Shown here in pieces: positions 18,793 to 27,443 of a stretch of 64,000 bases of DNA (positions are counted from its first letter, which is position 1; each line of letters starts with the position of its first letter). The stretch lies in assembly GCF_028473745.1 (NCBI RefSeq), contig NZ_CP101137.1, positions 3,410,001 to 3,474,000 of the forward strand. Direction: 5' to 3'. The translations under genes and the position numbers were made by a program. Below the pieces are notes generated by a model. It made no database searches. It saw only the letters and a list, made by a program, of their open reading frames with translations, and had not been told where the DNA came from. The DNA is from Streptomyces sp. M92. Its GTDB lineage: Bacteria > Actinomycetota > Actinomycetes > Streptomycetales > Streptomycetaceae.

Positions 18793-20433
18793 ATGGACGC
18801 TGTGACCCAGGTCCCCACCCCCGTCAACGAGCCGGTGCACGGCTACGCCCCCGGCTCGCCCGAGCGCGCCCGTCTGGAGGCCAAGCTCAAGGAGCTGGCC
18901 GACAACCCCGTCGACCTCCCCTGCACCATCGGCGGCGTCAAGCGGATGGGCGGCGGCGAGCGCTTCGACGTCGTGCAGCCGCACAACCACAAGTCCCGCC
19001 TGGGCACGTACGCGAACGCCACCCAGCAGGACGCCCAGGACGCGATCGACGCCGCCCTGGCCGCCGCCCCGGCCTGGCGCGCGATGTCCTTCGACGACCG
19101 CGCGGCGATCATCCTGCGCGCCGCCGAGCTGCTGTCCGGCCCGTGGCGCGAGACCATCGCCGCCTCCACCATGCTCGGCCAGTCCAAGACGGCCCAGCAG
19201 GCCGAGATCGACAGCCCCTGCGAGCTGATCGACTTCTGGCGCTTCAACGTCCACTACGCCCGAGGCATCCTGGCCGAGCAGCCCCCGGCCAACTCCCAGG
19301 GCGTGTGGAACCGCATGGACCACCGCCCGCTGGAGGGCTTCGTCTACGCGATCACGCCGTTCAACTTCAGCGCGATCGCCGCCAACCTGCCCACCGCCCC
19401 GGCCCTGATGGGCAACGTGGTGGTCTGGAAGCCGTCCCCGACCCAGACCCACGCCGCCGTGCTGCTGATGCAGCTCCTGGAGGAGGCCGGGCTGCCCAAG
19501 GGTGTCATCAACCTGGTCACCGGCGACGGCATCGCGGTCTCCGAGGTCGCCCTGGAGCACCGGGACCTCGCGGGCATCCACTTCACCGGCTCGACCAAGA
19601 CCTTCCAGCACCTGTGGAAGACGGTCGGCAACAACATCGAGAAGTACCGCACCTACCCGCGCCTGGTCGGCGAGACCGGCGGCAAGGACTTCCTGGTCGC
19701 CCACCCGTCGGCCGACCGCGCCGTGCTGAAGACCGCCCTGACCCGCGGTGCCTTCGAGTACCAGGGCCAGAAGTGCAGCGCCACCTCCCGCGCGTACATC
19801 CCGGCGTCCATCTGGAACGACGGGTTCAAGGAGGAGTTCGCGGCCGAGGTCGACTACCTCACCATGGGGGACGTCACCGACCTGTCCAACTTCATCGGCG
19901 CCGTCATCGACGAGCGGTCCTTCGCCAAGAACAAGGCCGCCATCGACCGGGCCAAGGAGGACGAGACCTGCACGATCGTCGCGGGCGGCTCCTACGACGA
20001 CTCGGTCGGCTACTTCGTCCGCCCGACGGTCGTCGAGTGCACCGACCCGGAGAACGAGGTCTTCCGCACCGAGTACTTCGGCCCGTTCCTCGCGGTGTAC
20101 GTCTACGACGACAGCAAGGCCGACGCGTACGACGAGATGCTGACCCAGATGGAGTCGGTGTCCGACTACGCCCTCACCGGGTCGGTCATCTCGGGCGACC
20201 GCGCCGCGGCGGCGTACACGATGGAGAAGCTGCGCTACGCGGCCGGCAACTTCTACATCAACGACAAGTCGACCGGCGCCGTCGTCGGCCAGCAGCCCTT
20301 CGGCGGCGGCCGTGCCTCCGGCACCAACGACAAGGCCGGTGCCCCGCAGAACCTGATGCGCTGGACCCTGACCCGCGCCATCAAGGAGACGCTGGTCGCG
20401 CCCACCGACTACGCGTACCCGCACATGGGCTGA
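18793..20433 (+). CDS. pruA: 1-pyrroline-5-carboxylate dehydrogenase
   Basis: 546 residues, the expected length. It oxidises glutamate semialdehyde (from pyrroline-5-carboxylate) to glutamate with NAD. The aldehyde dehydrogenase landmarks are present: AITPFNFSAIAANLPTAPAL, the glutamate in LVGETGGKD and the nucleophilic cysteine in YQGQKCSATSRAYI, with the late PFGGGRASGTNDKAG. Its ribosome site (aaggagt) is strong. It is the second step after the proline dehydrogenase of the preceding gene. Confidence 0.96.
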   Translation: MDAVTQVPTPVNEPVHGYAPGSPERARLEAKLKELADNPVDLPCTIGGVKRMGGGERFDVVQPHNHKSRLGTYANATQQDAQDAIDAALAAAPAWRAMSFDDRAAIILRAAELLSGPWRETIAASTMLGQSKTAQQAEIDSPCELIDFWRFNVHYARGILAEQPPANSQGVWNRMDHRPLEGFVYAITPFNFSAIAANLPTAPALMGNVVVWKPSPTQTHAAVLLMQLLEEAGLPKGVINLVTGDGIAVSEVALEHRDLAGIHFTGSTKTFQHLWKTVGNNIEKYRTYPRLVGETGGKDFLVAHPSADRAVLKTALTRGAFEYQGQKCSATSRAYIPASIWNDGFKEEFAAEVDYLTMGDVTDLSNFIGAVIDERSFAKNKAAIDRAKEDETCTIVAGGSYDDSVGYFVRPTVVECTDPENEVFRTEYFGPFLAVYVYDDSKADAYDEMLTQMESVSDYALTGSVISGDRAAAAYTMEKLRYAAGNFYINDKSTGAVVGQQPFGGGRASGTNDKAGAPQNLMRWTLTRAIKETLVAPTDYAYPHMG

Positions 20434-20450
20434 CGCCCCCTCCGTGCGCC

Positions 20451-20492
20451 CGCCGGCGGGCCAGGTCACCTCGACCTGGCCCGTCGGCGTTT
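20451..20492 (+). terminator. Terminator after the proline operon
   Basis: A 17-bp stem: CGCCGGCGGGCCAGGTC (20451-20467) pairs with GACCTGGCCCGTCGGCG (20473-20489) with one G-T pair, followed by TTT. It lies 17 bases after the pruA stop codon. Confidence 0.85.
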
Positions 20493-20741
20493 GCGCAGGT
20501 CGGTGCGGTGTGGCCGAGGCCACCGTCTCAGATAGTAGGAAGTCCGAGTAATTGTGGAGACAGACGCTCCGCGCTCCCTTAGCTTTGTAGGAGCCGAACG
20601 TCCCGCTCGATCGAGCGAAGGGCGGTCGTGAGCCGGGCCCCGTGCAGGCAACCCCTGCGGCACCGCGCTCCCCGCCCCTTCCGGCCTCTCGCAATCCCCT
20701 TTCTCCGCGCCCCGTGTGCTGTGCCGAAGGAGTCGATTCCC
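20493..20741 (+). promoter_or_regulatory. A+T-rich leader region upstream of a 43-aa gene
   Basis: About 250 bases separate the pruA terminator from the small gene. The part 20528-20600 is strikingly A+T-rich for this genome (blocks such as GATAGTAGGAAGTCCGAGTA and CCCTTAGCTTTGTAGG) and contains a GCTCC/GGAGC stem near 20573-20594. This looks like a promoter and structured 5' leader rather than coding sequence. I recognise no known RNA family. Confidence 0.35.
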
Positions 20742-20873
20742 ATGGCCGAGACCACCCTCCGCCGCCGAGTCCGCCACCTCTCCCGTACCAGCGACTCCGA
20801 CCGCAAGAACGCCGCCGCCGCCCTCCAGCGCGCCCTCGACCGCCGTGACAACGGCGGCGCCACCGGCCACTGA
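20742..20873 (+). CDS. Small basic protein, 43 aa
   Basis: MAETTLRRRVRHLSRTSDSD opens an arginine-rich amphipathic helix, then KNAAAALQRALDRRD and a Gly-rich end. The ATG follows a strong AAGGAG site (20727-20732) at a good distance, and the codon third positions are G/C, so it is probably translated. No signal peptide or membrane segment is present. The function is unknown; the charge suggests nucleic-acid or ribosome contact, which is only a guess. It lies 76 bp upstream of leuB, perhaps on the same transcript. Confidence 0.7.
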   Translation: MAETTLRRRVRHLSRTSDSDRKNAAAALQRALDRRDNGGATGH

Positions 20874-20949
20874 GCCGCGCGGACGACTTCGGGCGTCCGG
20901 ATGCCGGACGCCTCATGTCATCCCGTGGGACGAGGAGTAGGGTGCCGTC

Positions 20950-21993
20950 ATGTCTCCCAGCATCAAACTCGCAGTGATTCCCGGTGACGGCATCGGCCAG
21001 GAGGTCGTGGCCGAAGGTCTGAAGGTCCTCTCCGCCGTCCTTCCCCAGGATGTGAAGCTGGAGACCAAGGAGTTCGACTTCGGCGCCCGGCGCTACCACG
21101 CCACCGGTGAGACCCTCACCGACGCCGACATCGACGCCCTCAAGGCCCACGACGCCATCCTGCTCGGCGCGATCGGCGACCCGTCGGTGCCGTCCGGCGT
21201 CCTGGAGCGCGGCTTCCTGCTCAAGCTCCGCTTCGCCTTCGACCACCACGTCAATCTGCGGCCGAGCAAGCTCCTTCCCGGCGTCGCCACCCCGCTCGCC
21301 GGGCAGCCCGAGATCGACTTCGTCGTCGTCCGCGAGGGCACCGAGGGCCCGTACACCGGCAACGGCGGCACCATCCGCGAGGGCACCGAGCACGAGGTCG
21401 CCACCGAGGTGTCCGTCAACACGGCCTACGGTGTCGAGCGCGTCGTGCGCGACGCCTTCGCCCGCGCGCAGGCCCGCCCGCGCAAGAAGCTGGCGCTGGT
21501 CCACAAGAACAACGTGCTGACCTTCGCCGGTCACCTGTGGACGAACGTCTTCAACAAGGTGGCCGAGGAGTATCCCGACGTCACCACCGAGTACATGCAC
21601 GTCGACGCGGCGACCATCTACCTGGTCACCCAGCCCGAGCGCTTCGACGTCATCGTCACCGACAATCTCTTCGGCGACATCATCACCGACCTCGCCGCGG
21701 CCGTCTCCGGCGGCATCGGCGTCGCCGCGAGCGGGAACATCAACCCCTCCGGCGACTTCCCCTCCATGTTCGAGCCGGTCCACGGTTCCGCGCCCGACAT
21801 CGCCGGCCAGGGCAAGGCCGACCCCACCGCGACGGTCCTCTCCGTCGCCCTGCTGCTGCGTCACCTCGGCCACGAGGCCGAGGCCGCCCGCATCGAGGAC
21901 GCGGTCTCCGCCGACCTCGGCGAGCGCGTCGGCAAGCCCGCCCGCTCCACCTCCGAGATCGGCGACGCACTCGCCGTACGAGTAGCCGGCTGA
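20950..21993 (+). CDS. leuB: 3-isopropylmalate dehydrogenase
   Basis: 347 residues. It oxidatively decarboxylates 3-isopropylmalate in leucine synthesis. The beta-decarboxylating dehydrogenase signature [19 protein letters not shown] is intact, as are the N-terminal [11 protein letters not shown], the substrate arginines around [18 protein letters not shown] and the NAD-loop [20 protein letters not shown]. It belongs to the actinobacterial group of this family. The start ATG at 20950 has gaggag 11 bases upstream. It is separated from leuCD by nearly 40 kb, the normal scattered arrangement in Streptomyces. Confidence 0.95.
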   Translation: MSPSIKLAVIPGDGIGQEVVAEGLKVLSAVLPQDVKLETKEFDFGARRYHATGETLTDADIDALKAHDAILLGAIGDPSVPSGVLERGFLLKLRFAFDHHVNLRPSKLLPGVATPLAGQPEIDFVVVREGTEGPYTGNGGTIREGTEHEVATEVSVNTAYGVERVVRDAFARAQARPRKKLALVHKNNVLTFAGHLWTNVFNKVAEEYPDVTTEYMHVDAATIYLVTQPERFDVIVTDNLFGDIITDLAAAVSGGIGVAASGNINPSGDFPSMFEPVHGSAPDIAGQGKADPTATVLSVALLLRHLGHEAEAARIEDAVSADLGERVGKPARSTSEIGDALAVRVAG

Positions 21994-22021
21994 CTCGGCG
22001 CACTCGATATCCAACCTCTGG

Positions 22022-22061
22022 AAGCCGCCGGGTCCGTAAAACAAGGCACCCGGCGGCTTTC
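22022..22061 (+). terminator. Terminator after leuB
   Basis: AAGCCGCCGGGT (22022-22033) pairs perfectly with ACCCGGCGGCTT (22048-22059), with a 14-base loop and a short T run. It separates leuB from ilvE. Confidence 0.85.
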
Positions 22062-22252
22062 TCCTGCGTCCGCCAGGTGCGACCATCGAACCCTGGGCCG
22101 CATTCACCCCGTTTCACCCGCCGTGGGCCGCGCGCGATAATCGAACGCGAAGCCGCGACATGAGGGAATGCTCGGACGTCCTAGCACCGGCCACCGGCCG
22201 TACGGGCGTGACAGCGGCCCGTCACAATCAAACCGGTGAAGGACATCAACCC

Positions 22253-23341
22253 ATGACGACGCCCACGATCGAGCTCAAGCCCTCCGCCAACCCGCTCTCC
22301 GACGCAGAGCGCCAGGCGATCCTGGCCAACCCCGGGTTCGGCCGCCACTTCACCGATCACATGGTGACGATCAAGTGGACCGAGGGCCGCGGCTGGCACG
22401 ACGGTCAGCTCGTGCCGTACGCCCCGCTCTCCCTCGACCCGGCCACCATGGTCCTGCACTACGCGCAGGAGATCTTCGAGGGACTGAAGGCCTACCGCCG
22501 GCCCGACGGCTCCGTCGCCACCTTCCGCCCGGAGAAGAACGGCGCCCGCTTCCAGGCCTCGTCGCGCCGCCTGGGCATGCCCGAGCTTCCGGTCGACACC
22601 TTCATCGAGGCCTGCGACGCGCTGGTGCGGCAGGACGAGAAGTGGGTCCCCGCGCACGGCGGTGAGGAGTCCCTCTACCTGCGTCCCTTCATGATCGCGA
22701 CCGAGGTCGGCCTGGGCGTGAAGCCGGCCAACGAATACCTCTTCCTCGTCATCGCCTCCCCGGCGGGCGCCTACTTCCCCGGCGGCGTCAAGCCGGTCTC
22801 CATCTGGGTCTCCGAGGACCGCGTCCGCGCCGTGCCCGGCGGCATGGGCGACGCCAAGACCGGCGGCAACTACGCGGCGTCGCTCCTCGCGCAGGCCGAG
22901 GCCGCCACCAAGGGCTGCGACCAGGTCTGCTACCTCGACGCGGTCGAGCACAAGTGGGTCGAGGAACTCGGCGGCATGAACCTGTACTTCGTGTACGGCG
23001 ACAAGATCGTCACGCCCACGCTCACCGGCTCCATCCTCGAGGGCGTCACCCGCGACTCCCTCCTCACCGTCGCCCGCGACCTCGGCTACGAGGCCGAGGA
23101 GGGCCGCGTCTCCGTCGACCAGTGGCAGCGCGACTCGGAGAACGGCACCCTCACCGAGGTCTTCGCCTGCGGTACGGCGGCCGTGATCACGCCGGTCGGC
23201 ACCGTGAAGCGCGCCGGTGCGCAGTGGCAGCAGAGCGGTGGCGAGACCGGCGCGGTGACGCAGCGGCTCCGCGACGCGCTGCTGGACATCCAGCGGGGGA
23301 CCGCCGAGGACACGCACGGGTGGATGCACCGCCTCGCGTAG
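22253..23341 (+). CDS. ilvE: Branched-chain amino acid aminotransferase
   Basis: 362 residues, class IV PLP aminotransferase. It performs the last step of valine, leucine and isoleucine synthesis with glutamate as amino donor. Seen are the Phe/Tyr-rich substrate region YAQEIFEGLKAYRRPDG, the PLP-binding lysine in GDAKTGGNYAASLLAQ, the phosphate-binding GSILEGVTRDSLL and ACGTAAVITPVG. The ATG at 22253 has aagga 9 bases upstream; an upstream in-frame start at 22160 precedes no ribosome site. Confidence 0.96.
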   Translation: MTTPTIELKPSANPLSDAERQAILANPGFGRHFTDHMVTIKWTEGRGWHDGQLVPYAPLSLDPATMVLHYAQEIFEGLKAYRRPDGSVATFRPEKNGARFQASSRRLGMPELPVDTFIEACDALVRQDEKWVPAHGGEESLYLRPFMIATEVGLGVKPANEYLFLVIASPAGAYFPGGVKPVSIWVSEDRVRAVPGGMGDAKTGGNYAASLLAQAEAATKGCDQVCYLDAVEHKWVEELGGMNLYFVYGDKIVTPTLTGSILEGVTRDSLLTVARDLGYEAEEGRVSVDQWQRDSENGTLTEVFACGTAAVITPVGTVKRAGAQWQQSGGETGAVTQRLRDALLDIQRGTAEDTHGWMHRLA

Positions 23342-23380
23342 CACCTGTCCGGCCGGGGGCTCCGCCTCCGGGCCTCCGGC

Positions 23381-24835
23381 CTACGCCCGCCCGCCACTCG
23401 ACTCGGTCGGACAGGGAGCGGGCTCGGCCGGCCCCGCCGCGGGTGCCGTCGCCACGGCGGCACCCGGCGTGCACAGCAGGTACACCACCCCGCCCACCAG
23501 CCCCGACAGCAGGAAGCTGCAGTCCACCCCGCCGGTGAAGGCCAGCAGCGGACCCTCGTACGACGGCAGGGACACCGCCAGCACGCCGACCACCGCGCCC
23601 GCCGCCCAGGCCGCCGTGGCCGGGATGTTCCAGCCGGCGCGGTACCAGTAGGCCCCGCCCCGCGCCCGGCGGTTGAAGACCTGGAGGGCGTCGGCGTCGT
23701 ACTCCCCGCCGCAGCGCACGAAGCCGATCATCGTGATGACCGCCCACGGGGTGCCGATCGCCGTCAGCAGCAGCACGAAGGACGTCATCGCCGACTGCGC
23801 GTCCCAGGCGTAGTGGCCGACGAAGACGCAGGCCGTGGCGACGACCGCGACCGCGCAGGTGGCCCGGGCGCGGGAGGCGCGCGGCGAGATGGCGTCCAGG
23901 TCCAGGCCCATGGAGTACAGCATCAGCCCCGCGTTGCCGACCGAGCCCGCGGAGGCGGCGAGCAACAGCGGCAGCAGGTACCAGGTGGGCGCCGCGTCGA
24001 CCAGCGGGCCCGCGTAGTCCAGGGCGGCGCGGGCGGCGTACGAGGTGAAGGTGCCGAAGAGCTGCGGCACCAGCAGGCCCAGCATCAGCCCGAGCCAGGT
24101 CGCGTGCAGCACCCGGCGGGAGGAGAAGCGGGCCGGGGAGATGTAGCGGGTGTAGTCGCCGAGCAGCGTGATGAAGGCGATCGGCCCGGACAGTCCCGCG
24201 GCCACGGCGGCCAGCAGCCACGTCGGCCAGAACCCGCCCAGCAGGTACCCGCCCGCCTCCGGCAGTGCGGCGGTGGTGAAGTCGGGGGCGTAGGCGATCA
24301 CGCCGAGGACCAGCAGGGCGGTCATGCCGTAGGCCAGCACCTTGGACATGGCGAGCAGCACCCGGTACCCGTAGACCGCGCCGGCGACGGTCGCCGCCGC
24401 GAGCAGCCCGTAGACGACGGCGTACGCGGTCCCGCCCTGCGGCAGGCCGAAGAGCCGGCCGAGCACGCCCGTCATCACGTCGCCGCCGATCCACACGGTC
24501 AGCGCGGTGTAGCCGAGGGCGAGGAGCAGCCCGACCACCGAGCCGACCAGCCGTCCGCGCACGCCGAACTGGGCGCCGGACGACGTGGACAGGTTGGTGC
24601 CGGTGCGCAGGGAGACCAGGGCCAGCGGCGCGGTGAACAGGGTGCCGACGACCGTGCCCGCCACCACGGAGCTGACCGACGCCCACCAGCCCAGGCCGAA
24701 GGACGGCGGCAGCCAGCCGAAGACGATCACGCCGAGACAGAGGTTGGAGCCCAGCAGGATCGAGACGAGGTCCCGTGGCCCGCTGGTGCGTTCCTCCTCG
24801 GGGATGGTGTCGACTCCGCGCTGTTCGATCGGCAT
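23381..24835 (-). CDS. NCS1-family nucleobase/hydantoin-type permease
   Basis: 484 residues with about 12 hydrophobic helices. The N-terminal LLGSNLCLGVIVFGWLPPSF, GTNLSTSSGAQFGVRGRLVG and the IAFITLLGDYTRYISP helix are typical of the CodB/Fur-like NCS1 transporters of cytosine, purines, allantoin or hydantoins. The ATG at 24835 has a strong gaaggagacc site; the frame extending to 24862 is upstream of it. It diverges from ureAB, and two operator copies lie in between, so its substrate is probably a ureido, guanidino or nucleobase compound fed to the urease/agmatine deiminase cluster. The exact substrate is unknown. Confidence 0.85.
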   Translation of the reverse strand: MPIEQRGVDTIPEEERTSGPRDLVSILLGSNLCLGVIVFGWLPPSFGLGWWASVSSVVAGTVVGTLFTAPLALVSLRTGTNLSTSSGAQFGVRGRLVGSVVGLLLALGYTALTVWIGGDVMTGVLGRLFGLPQGGTAYAVVYGLLAAATVAGAVYGYRVLLAMSKVLAYGMTALLVLGVIAYAPDFTTAALPEAGGYLLGGFWPTWLLAAVAAGLSGPIAFITLLGDYTRYISPARFSSRRVLHATWLGLMLGLLVPQLFGTFTSYAARAALDYAGPLVDAAPTWYLLPLLLAASAGSVGNAGLMLYSMGLDLDAISPRASRARATCAVAVVATACVFVGHYAWDAQSAMTSFVLLLTAIGTPWAVITMIGFVRCGGEYDADALQVFNRRARGGAYWYRAGWNIPATAAWAAGAVVGVLAVSLPSYEGPLLAFTGGVDCSFLLSGLVGGVVYLLCTPGAAVATAPAAGPAEPAPCPTESSGGRA

Positions 24836-24864
24836 GGCTGGTCTCCTTCGACGGCCGCCCACGG

Positions 24865-24881
24865 TTTAGAGCGACGCTCAA
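24865..24881. promoter_or_regulatory. Operator copy 1 in the permease-urease gap
   Basis: TTTAGAGCGACGCTCAA is a near-perfect palindrome (TTxAGAG-N5-CTCxAA). It lies just upstream of the permease start. The second copy at 24934 shares the pattern. Likely bound by the TetR protein encoded at 28474, the last gene of the divergent operon. Confidence 0.6.
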
Positions 24882-24933
24882 TGTGACGTCCGCCCCGCCC
24901 GTCCGTCAATGGTTTCGTCGACGGGAATCGATG

Positions 24934-24951
24934 TTTAGAGTGATGCTCTAA
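24934..24951. promoter_or_regulatory. Operator copy 2 and putative -10 box of ureAB
   Basis: TTTAGAGTGATGCTCTAA is a palindrome with the same core as copy 1. It contains TCTAAT (24947-24952), a good -10 box, so a bound repressor would block RNA polymerase for ureAB. The two copies are 69-70 bp apart centre to centre, about 6.6 helical turns. Confidence 0.62.
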
Positions 24952-24979
24952 TGTGTGGACGGCAAGGAGGTGCCACGTC

Positions 24980-25702
24980 GTGAGACTCACTCCCACCGAA
25001 CGTGACCGGCTGCTGCTCTTCGGGGCGGCCGAGCTGGCCCGGGCACGCCGTGCCCGTGGGCTGCGGCTCAACGTGCCGGAGGCGACGGCGCTGATCGCCG
25101 ACACCGTGTGCGAGGCCGCCCGGGACGGTGCCCGGCTCGCGGAGGCGATCGAGCGCGCCCGGTCCGTGCTCGGCCCGGACGACGTGCTGCCGGGCGTCGC
25201 GGACGTGGTCACCGAGGTGCACGTGGAGGCCGTCTTCGACGACGGGTCCCGGTTCGCCGTCGTCTCCGACCCCGTCGGGGGCGGCCTCGGTGACGAGGCG
25301 CCGGGTGCCCTGCTGCCGGGGCCCGACCACGCCGAGCCCGAGGCGGCGGTGCGCCTGCCGGTCACCAACACCGCGACCGTGCCCGTCTCCGTGACCTCCC
25401 ACTTCCACTTCTTCGAGGCCAACCCGCGCCTCGACTTCGACCGCGAACGGGCCTACGGCATGCGCCTCGCCGTCCCCGCCGGGTCCTCGGTCCGCTTCGG
25501 GCCCGGTCAGAGCGCCGAGGTCGGGCTCGTGCCCATCGGCGGTCGGCGGGTCGCGGTCGGCTTCGCCGGCCTGGTCGACGGTCCGCTGGACGCGCCGGGC
25601 GCGAAGGAGGAGGCGCTGCGGCGGGCCGCGGCCTGCGGATACCTGGGGGTCGCACAGGAAGTACCGGGAGAACCGGAAGCACCGGAAGGAGGCGGGCGAT
25701 GA
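24980..25702 (+). CDS. ureAB: Urease gamma-beta fusion subunit
   Basis: 240 residues. Residues 1-100 are a UreA (gamma) domain: MRLTPTERDRLLLFGAAELA, LNVPEATALIADTVCEAARDG and VTEVHVEAVFDDG. Residues about 120-228 are a UreB (beta) domain with VTSHFHFFEANPRLDFDRE, GMRLAVPAGSSVRFGPGQ and VGFAGLVDG. Fused gamma-beta subunits are known in Helicobacter and some actinobacteria. The GTG at 24980 follows aaggagg at a perfect distance. The stop overlaps the ureC start by 4 bases, so translation is coupled. Confidence 0.92.
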   Translation: MRLTPTERDRLLLFGAAELARARRARGLRLNVPEATALIADTVCEAARDGARLAEAIERARSVLGPDDVLPGVADVVTEVHVEAVFDDGSRFAVVSDPVGGGLGDEAPGALLPGPDHAEPEAAVRLPVTNTATVPVSVTSHFHFFEANPRLDFDRERAYGMRLAVPAGSSVRFGPGQSAEVGLVPIGGRRVAVGFAGLVDGPLDAPGAKEEALRRAAACGYLGVAQEVPGEPEAPEGGGR

Positions 25703-27411
25703 GCCGCTCGAAGGGACGCGAGGTAAGCGAGTCGATCCACGTCGACCCGCACGCCTACGCCGCCACCCACGGCCCCCGTGCCGGCGACCGCCTCCGGCTC
25801 GGCGACTCGGGGCTGGTGGTCCGCGTCGAGTCCGACAGCCAGCTGCCCGGCGACGAGTTCCTCGCCGGATTCGGCAAGACCGCCCGTGACGGACTGCACC
25901 TCAAGGCCGCCGCCGTCCGCGAGACCTGCGACGTGGTGATCAGCAACGTCGTCGTGATCGACGCCGTCCAGGGCATCCGGAAGGTGTCGATCGGCATCCG
26001 CGAGGGGCGGATCAGCGGCATCGGACGGGCCGGCAACCCCGACACCCTCGACGGGGTCGACGTCGTGGTCGGCACCGGCACCACCATCGTGTCCGGCGAA
26101 GGGCTCGTCGCCACCGCCGGAGCCGTCGACACCCACGTCCACCTGCTCTCCCCGCGCATCATGGAGGCCTCGCTCGCGTCCGGCGTGACGACGATCATCG
26201 GGCAGGAGTTCGGCCCGGTCTGGGGCGTCGGCGTCAACTCTCCCTGGGCGCTGAAGCACGCGTTCGGCGCCTTCGACGCCTGGCCGGTCAACATCGGGTT
26301 CCTCGGCCGGGGTTCCTCGTCCCACGAGGCGCCGCTGATCGAGGCGCTGGCCGAGGGCGGCGCGAGCGGCTTCAAGGTGCACGAGGACATGGGCGCCCAC
26401 ACCCGCGCCCTCGACACCGCCCTGCGCGTCGCCGAGGAGCACGACGTCCAGGTCGCCCTGCACAGCGACGGACTGAACGAATGCCTCTCCGTCGAGGACA
26501 CCCTCCGCGTCCTGGAGGGCCGCACCATCCACGCCTTCCACATCGAGGGCTGCGGCGGCGGACACGTCCCGAACGTGCTGAAGATGGCCGGCGTGCCCAA
26601 CGTCATCGGCTCCTCCACCAACCCCACCCTGCCCTTCGGCCGGGACGCGGTCGCCGAGCACTACGGCATGATCGTCTCCGTCCACGACCTCAAGACCGAC
26701 CTGCCCGGCGACGCCGCCATGGCCCGCGACCGGATCCGCGCCGGGACCATGGGCGCCGAGGACGTGCTGCACGACCTGGGCGCCATCGGCATCACGTCGT
26801 CGGACGCGCAGGGCATGGGCCGGGCCGGCGAGACCGTCCGCCGCACCTTCGCCATGGCCGGGAAGATGAAGGCCCAGTTCGGCGCCGACGGGGACGACGA
26901 CAACGAGCGCGTCCTGCGCTACATGGCCAAGCTGACCGTCAACCCCGCCATCGCCCACGGCCTGTCCCACGAGGTCGGCTCGATCGAGGTGGGCAAGCTG
27001 GCCGACATCGTGCTCTGGCGCCCGGACCACTTCGGCGCCAAGCCGCAGCTCGTCCTCAAGTCGGGCTTCCCGGCGTACGGCGTGGTCGGCGACCCGAACG
27101 CGGCCACCGACACCTGCGAACCGCTCGTCCTCGGCCCGCAGTTCGGCGCCCACGGTGCCACCCCGGCCGAGATATCGGTGGCCTTCGTCGCGCAGGCCGC
27201 CCTCGACCAGGGCGGCGACACCATGCCGACCCGCCGCCGCCGGGTCGCCGTGCGCGGCACCCGCGGCATCGGACCGGCCGACCTGCGCCTGAACTCCCGT
27301 ACCGGCGCGGTAGACGTCGACCAGCGCACCGGACTCGTCACCCTCGACGGGGACCCGCTGCGCTCGGAACCGGCCGATTCCGTCTCGCTCAACCGTCTCT
27401 ACTTCCTCTGA
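25699..27411 (+). CDS. ureC: Urease alpha-subunit homologue with altered active-site flap
   Basis: 570 residues, full length. Counting against the well-known Klebsiella numbering, the nickel ligands are all present: H146 and H148 (DTHVHLL), the carbamylated K226 and H228 (GFKVHEDMG), H255 (VALHSDGLNE), H281 (AFHIEGCGGGH) and D369 (TSSDAQGMG). The general-acid flap normally reads VCHHL; here it is VSVHDL, so the Cys319 position is V328, H320 is kept as H329 and the next His is Asp. Other conserved positions also differ, such as HIEG for HTEG. It belongs to a divergent urease branch. No ureD, E, F or G follows; agmatine deiminase does. It may be a low-activity urease or act on a different ureido compound. 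Confidence 0.88.
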   Translation: MSRSKGREVSESIHVDPHAYAATHGPRAGDRLRLGDSGLVVRVESDSQLPGDEFLAGFGKTARDGLHLKAAAVRETCDVVISNVVVIDAVQGIRKVSIGIREGRISGIGRAGNPDTLDGVDVVVGTGTTIVSGEGLVATAGAVDTHVHLLSPRIMEASLASGVTTIIGQEFGPVWGVGVNSPWALKHAFGAFDAWPVNIGFLGRGSSSHEAPLIEALAEGGASGFKVHEDMGAHTRALDTALRVAEEHDVQVALHSDGLNECLSVEDTLRVLEGRTIHAFHIEGCGGGHVPNVLKMAGVPNVIGSSTNPTLPFGRDAVAEHYGMIVSVHDLKTDLPGDAAMARDRIRAGTMGAEDVLHDLGAIGITSSDAQGMGRAGETVRRTFAMAGKMKAQFGADGDDDNERVLRYMAKLTVNPAIAHGLSHEVGSIEVGKLADIVLWRPDHFGAKPQLVLKSGFPAYGVVGDPNAATDTCEPLVLGPQFGAHGATPAEISVAFVAQAALDQGGDTMPTRRRRVAVRGTRGIGPADLRLNSRTGAVDVDQRTGLVTLDGDPLRSEPADSVSLNRLYFL

Positions 27412-27443
27412 CGCACGCTCCTCCGACCTCCTGGGACACCTCC

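Noticed and set aside
18733..22107. Minus-strand open frame of over 1100 codons opposite pruA and leuB
   Set aside because: Antisense shadow of genes with clear catalytic motifs; it even runs through a terminator hairpin.
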